A DNA stretch of 64,000 nucleotides from an uncultured Gemmatimonadales bacterium (GTDB taxonomy: Bacteria > Gemmatimonadota > Gemmatimonadetes > Gemmatimonadales > GWC2-71-9). The DNA is taken from positions 411,198-475,197 of the forward strand of contig CAMYLY010000004.1 of assembly GCA_947259405.1 (NCBI GenBank). Reading direction: 5' to 3'. The position numbers and the translations under genes are program-made. The notes under the pieces are model-generated. The model was not told the origin of the DNA. It saw only the letters and a program-made list of their open reading frames with translations, and searched no databases. This document shows positions 60,689 to 64,000 of the stretch, one piece after another (position 1 is the stretch's first letter; each line of letters opens with the position of its first letter).

Positions 60689-62275
60689 GTGGTAGGACTT
60701 CTCAGTGGAACGGGCCGAGTGTTCACTCGGCCCGTCCGGTTCTCTGCGCTCGTTGTCGTGAGCGCCTTGGCGATCGGGTTGGTGCTCCGGACCTCGGATG
60801 TGGTGGATCGGGCTCCAATCGGGCACCCCAACACGGAGTACGTCGCACCGACCGATTCGCTAGTGGGAACAGTTCGCCACATCCACCATGTTGCGGCGCC
60901 CGAGTATCTCGCATTGGACACGGTCTTCCCAGACCGCCCCGTGCGCCTCCTATGGTTCCAAGGGTTAAGCAGCTCACCAGTGCCAGATCATGGGGGCGCC
61001 GTTGCGCTCGATGGTGCCGGTGGCGCGGTGCGATTCGATGAGCGTCTGTCGCCTCATCGCGTACGGCTGCGACTCGAGGGCCGCGAGCCGATCAGCATCG
61101 CCGCCCGTGACGGGGGCTATTGGGCGACGGACACGGACGGGTACGTACATGGTCTTGATGCGAGTGGCAAGATCGTCACGTCGACACAAACGGGTTTCGA
61201 TTTTGCCGTCTCCGTGGCTGATCCCACGGGCGGCACATGGCTCTCTCGTTCCTCGCGCATGTTCTCCTTCAGGATCGCGACTCGGCAAGATCCTTTGCTG
61301 GTGCGTGTGAATGCTGAGGGCTCTGCAAGCGAACCGGTTGGTTCCATTGTCCTTCCGGGACACGTGTTGCTGGCTGAGATCGCCAATGCCGGGCACGTCG
61401 CGATCGACGAAGATGTCGTGTTCTTCGCCCCCTTTATCCGGGACGAAGTCGTTGCGCTTTCCAGATCAGGGGATACGCTGTGGGTGGCTCATCGGGGGCT
61501 TCCACAGACGACCCGAGACCCACGGATCGAGATCGGTGCCGACGGTCCGGTGATCGACTACGCACCGGTCAACCTTGGGATTGGACTCGGGCCCGATGGC
61601 CGACTCTACGTCTTGAGCGTCCCTGGGTTCACGACCTCGGAAAGCCGAGTCGATGTCTTCGATCCACACACGGGGGACCTGATCCGCAGCGCTGAGCTTG
61701 ACGATCCACTCCCCACGCTGGCAGTCGGCGAGGACGGCCGGGTCTACGAGCTCGACCCATTCAAACTCCTGACCGGTGTGGCTCCCACTGAGCGTGATCC
61801 AGCTGCCGAGTTCGATCTCGAGCGCCTCGATGGCGGTCGCCTGTCGCTCAGCGACCTCAGCGGCAAGGTCGTACTAATGAACTTCTGGGCTAGCTGGTGT
61901 GAGCCGTGTCGAACCGAGATGCCGGCGCTGGATTCACTCCGCCAGTCGATTGAGGACGCGGAGTTTGCGTTTGTTACGATGAACGAAGACGTCGACGTTG
62001 CGAATGCTCAGGAGTTCATCGACGAATACGGCTTCGACTTCCCGGTGCTGATCGGGAAGGGCAAGCTGGAGCAGACCTTTCACTACTACGGACTTCCCTA
62101 TACCCTGGCGATTGACCGGCAGGGTCGTGTGCTGCAGCGGTGGATCGGGTACACGGGCCCTGAGCAAATTGCCGGTATCCGAGCCGTGATTCAAGCGGAG
62201 TTAGCGCGAGGCGCGGCGACTCCCCCGCCGATATCGGACAACCAGTCCAGGATGCCTCACGCCGGACACCATTGA
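60689..62275 (+). CDS. Exported beta-propeller fused to TlpA/ResA-like thioredoxin
   Basis: A 528-aa protein. A membrane anchor (FSALVVVSALAIGLVL) is followed by a propeller-like region (about 90-360). The C-terminal domain (about 370-505) is a TlpA/ResA-type thioredoxin with WCEPC (Cys404, Cys407) and the cis-Pro in GLPYTLAIDRQG. It is a periplasmic thiol-disulfide reductant, perhaps for cytochrome c or copper-centre assembly. It ends with His-rich MPHAGHH. GTG at 60689 has a poor ribosome-binding site and a hairpin lies inside the first 16 codons, so the real start may be later. Confidence 0.82.
   Translation: MVGLLSGTGRVFTRPVRFSALVVVSALAIGLVLRTSDVVDRAPIGHPNTEYVAPTDSLVGTVRHIHHVAAPEYLALDTVFPDRPVRLLWFQGLSSSPVPDHGGAVALDGAGGAVRFDERLSPHRVRLRLEGREPISIAARDGGYWATDTDGYVHGLDASGKIVTSTQTGFDFAVSVADPTGGTWLSRSSRMFSFRIATRQDPLLVRVNAEGSASEPVGSIVLPGHVLLAEIANAGHVAIDEDVVFFAPFIRDEVVALSRSGDTLWVAHRGLPQTTRDPRIEIGADGPVIDYAPVNLGIGLGPDGRLYVLSVPGFTTSESRVDVFDPHTGDLIRSAELDDPLPTLAVGEDGRVYELDPFKLLTGVAPTERDPAAEFDLERLDGGRLSLSDLSGKVVLMNFWASWCEPCRTEMPALDSLRQSIEDAEFAFVTMNEDVDVANAQEFIDEYGFDFPVLIGKGKLEQTFHYYGLPYTLAIDRQGRVLQRWIGYTGPEQIAGIRAVIQAELARGAATPPPISDNQSRMPHAGHH
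60710..60735. repeat. Perfect inverted repeat at the start of the propeller-TlpA gene
   Basis: An 11-bp stem (60710-60720 with 60725-60735) around GTTC lies 24 bp after the stop of the preceding gene and within the annotated first codons of the next. It lacks a T-run. It may be an attenuator, an mRNA-stability element or a weak terminator, and it casts doubt on the GTG start at 60689. Confidence 0.55.
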
Positions 62276-62285
62276 GAGCGGTTGC

Positions 62286-63413
62286 CTAGCGCAGGACGAG
62301 CTCCGTGTCGGGTCGGAAGACGGCCCACGCGAACCAGAAGTGATTGCCATGCACGACTGATGTCAGTTGTGTTCCCTCGAGATCTCCACTGAACGCATGC
62401 CCAAGCACGTTCCAGCGAGATTGGGTCTCTACGTCTCTGAAAGTACCGTCGTCGGCTGCCTCAAAGGTGAGCGTTCGTGCGCCAACCCGTCGTGAGAACA
62501 CGCCGGTCGCACCGACATCGCGTCCAGTCGGAATCTCGGAGGCGTCTAGCGCGCTCGCAGTGCCTGGCGACCATAGGACGACGATGGGCTCCCCGTCGAA
62601 CATGTCGTTGAAGACACGTCGGTTGCTGAGCTCTCGGAACGGGTACGCACGTGACTCGGTCTCGGTCCACAGTGCGACAACGCGTTCCTTGGCTGGGAGC
62701 CGCTCGTCCAAGTCGGCACTGAAGAACGACACGTAGGGTCCACTGTTGAGCTCGTCGTAGCGGACGTATGGGTTTTGCCCGTATGTACGAGCGTGGCCCG
62801 TATCACGGGACAGTACTTGCCCATCAGGGTGCGCATCTTTGAACGTGCTCCAACTCACGAGTGGGGATGCGATGAAGTCCAAGGTCGATCCGGCATAATG
62901 ACCGACTAGACCTTGCCCAGTCGCCTGTTGCCACCACGTTTCGGTCTGTCGGTCGTACATCACGAGATCGGAGTGGCGGAGGCGTCCGGTGGTGCCAAAG
63001 TCGAGTACGCGCCCATCGAATCGTCGATCGAACGACAGAGCAGTGTTGCAGAGTGGACAAAACGTCACAGTCACCGGGATGTCAGCAATCTCATCATTGA
63101 CGATCTCGTGCCACATGAGGATTTGTAGTGGGTAGGCGCGAGCCTCGCCGCCGAGATCGACCACGACCACCGGTTCGCGATCGTCTAACCAACGATCCGC
63201 CGCACGCGCCGATTCGAAGCGTGGATCGTCAATTGCGGGAATACCGTCCTTTGGCGGACCTCCTGAGACGATTTCTGCGAGTGGGACGACATGCTTGGAG
63301 AAATCTGTACGCCAACTGTCTCCATTTTGCGCGTTGGCATCGCCGCATCCCGCCAAGGACGCGGCCAGGAGTAGGGTCCAGACCTTGGCAGCCGACAACG
63401 ACGCTCGTTTCAT
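62286..63413 (-). CDS. DUF3179 lipoprotein
   Basis: A 375-aa lipoprotein; lipobox SLAGC lies near residue 23. The DUF3179 domain includes VVVDLGGEARAYPLQILMWHEIVND, VTFCPLCNTALSFDR and RVVALWTETESRAYPFREL (quoted in parts). The CPLCN pair of cysteines and nearby histidines are family features. Function is unknown; such proteins are common in secreted-protein-rich bacteria. Convergent with the propeller-TlpA gene. Confidence 0.92.
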   Translation of the reverse strand: MKRASLSAAKVWTLLLAASLAGCGDANAQNGDSWRTDFSKHVVPLAEIVSGGPPKDGIPAIDDPRFESARAADRWLDDREPVVVVDLGGEARAYPLQILMWHEIVNDEIADIPVTVTFCPLCNTALSFDRRFDGRVLDFGTTGRLRHSDLVMYDRQTETWWQQATGQGLVGHYAGSTLDFIASPLVSWSTFKDAHPDGQVLSRDTGHARTYGQNPYVRYDELNSGPYVSFFSADLDERLPAKERVVALWTETESRAYPFRELSNRRVFNDMFDGEPIVVLWSPGTASALDASEIPTGRDVGATGVFSRRVGARTLTFEAADDGTFRDVETQSRWNVLGHAFSGDLEGTQLTSVVHGNHFWFAWAVFRPDTELVLR

Positions 63414-63474
63414 GGCGAGGTCCAGGTTGGGGTGAATCGTCCCACTTAGAACAATGGGAGTCGGCCTGCGGTTC

Positions 63475-64000
63475 CTACCTATCGGGCTCGTCGACGAGAC
63501 TCAAGAGAGTCTGGCCCGCTCTGGGAGTGAGTGGATCGCTCACGGTTATGATGGAGAGCTTCCCACGATCGCCGATGAGGAAGAGCGGAACGGCCGCCTC
63601 GCCGTAGCGTTCACGAAAATCAGCGTACGTAAATTCGGCGCTCAGGTTCGTGCGTTTGATGGTGGCTCCGGCCTCCACGCGCGACGAGAGGTATTCGTGC
63701 GTTGCGTCGCGCCGAAACACCCATCGGCCCCGAAGGTGCTCAGGAATACTCTCGCGTCGTTTGCCGGACGGTTTTTCACCCAATGGGAGTTGATACACGT
63801 TGGATCGGCCAAGCACCTCGCCAAAGTGCAGGGCGGCGAGGGCGTTCACCTCGTCGTTGGGCGTGAGTGCGAGGAGTCGACCAATGCCGTAGAGATCGAT
63901 ATGGTCATCGGCCCCATCGTCGAGGACATTGAGATAGTACGCCTTCAATCCGGCACGCCGCGCCGCGGCCACGTTGGCCCAGTTCGCATCGACGAGGGCC
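63475..64000 (-). CDS. Cation/proton antiporter, C-terminal regulatory part (partial)
   Basis: The frame stays open to the window edge, so only the C-terminal 174 residues are seen. ALVDANWANVAAARRAGLKAYYLNVLDD and GIGRLLALTPNDEVNALAALHFGEVLGRSNVYQL (quoted in parts) resemble the RCK/TrkA-N nucleotide-binding domain that follows the membrane part in CPA1/NhaP-type antiporters. A TrkA-C-like tail follows. The membrane domain should lie beyond position 64000. Confidence 0.78.
   Translation of the reverse strand, partial: ALVDANWANVAAARRAGLKAYYLNVLDDGADDHIDLYGIGRLLALTPNDEVNALAALHFGEVLGRSNVYQLPLGEKPSGKRRESIPEHLRGRWVFRRDATHEYLSSRVEAGATIKRTNLSAEFTYADFRERYGEAAVPLFLIGDRGKLSIITVSDPLTPRAGQTLLSLVDEPDR

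Overview
The window is about 62-64% GC, densely coded and free of transposases, phage genes, CRISPR arrays and rRNA. It looks like Gemmatimonadota chromosome. The signs are a Ser/Thr kinase with TPRs outside the membrane, many secreted beta-propeller, LVIVD and RCC1 lipoproteins, futalosine-pathway menaquinone synthesis (MqnD), fused 2-oxoacid:ferredoxin oxidoreductase subunits and many GTG/TTG starts. There is no rRNA marker, so the phylum is an inference.

Layout. 0.1-5.5 kb: a seven-gene minus-strand operon (pseudo-receiver/AraC regulator, stand-alone receiver, MerR regulator, LemA, M48 protease, archease, RtcB) that couples RNA repair to membrane-protein quality control. A 112-bp divergent promoter with a 21-bp-phased direct repeat separates it from a 51-aa secreted peptide gene carrying the heptapeptide SVQNSGA twice; a TPR protein is convergent with that gene. 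7-20.6 kb: a pilin-like protein, an HD-GYP response regulator, MqnD, an Omp85-like barrel, two RCC1 lipoproteins, YbjQ, Nudix, SRAP and a giant MFS/spermidine-synthase-like fusion. 20.75 kb: tRNA-Cys. 21.9-24.7 kb: 2-oxoacid:ferredoxin oxidoreductase. 24.8-31 kb: NHL and LVIVD propeller proteins around a HupE-like membrane protein. 31-38.3 kb: VOC lipoprotein, DUF3810 metalloprotease, MscS channel, Ser/Thr kinase and HEAT-repeat protein.

38.4-48 kb: a tight operon plus a divergent CoA ligase that read as one catabolic route. Tryptophan goes to N-formylkynurenine (TDO), kynurenine (a creatininase-family enzyme is the only formamidase candidate), anthranilate (kynureninase), 2-aminobenzoyl-CoA (ligase), then the monooxygenase/reductase fusion and beta-oxidation-like steps with a RidA deaminase.

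48-60 kb: an oxygen and dormancy island. A GAF histidine kinase closely resembles the heme GAF domain of mycobacterial DosS/DosT and keeps its proximal His and distal Tyr. Around it lie an OmpR/HK pair, cytochrome c, two ZIP transporters, a ba3-type oxidase (with an unlisted 46-aa subunit), a CBS protein, two tandem-domain universal stress proteins and a site-2 protease with CBS domains. The last four match a block of the M. tuberculosis DosR regulon. A 16-bp element (TGAAR-N4-CYTTAAG) stands 40-90 bp upstream of six promoter regions: these genes, the response regulator, the ferredoxin oxidoreductase and a secreted protein. This looks like an undescribed hypoxia/dormancy regulon. 60-64 kb: secreted proteins, a propeller-TlpA fusion, a DUF3179 lipoprotein and the C-terminal part of a cation/proton antiporter.
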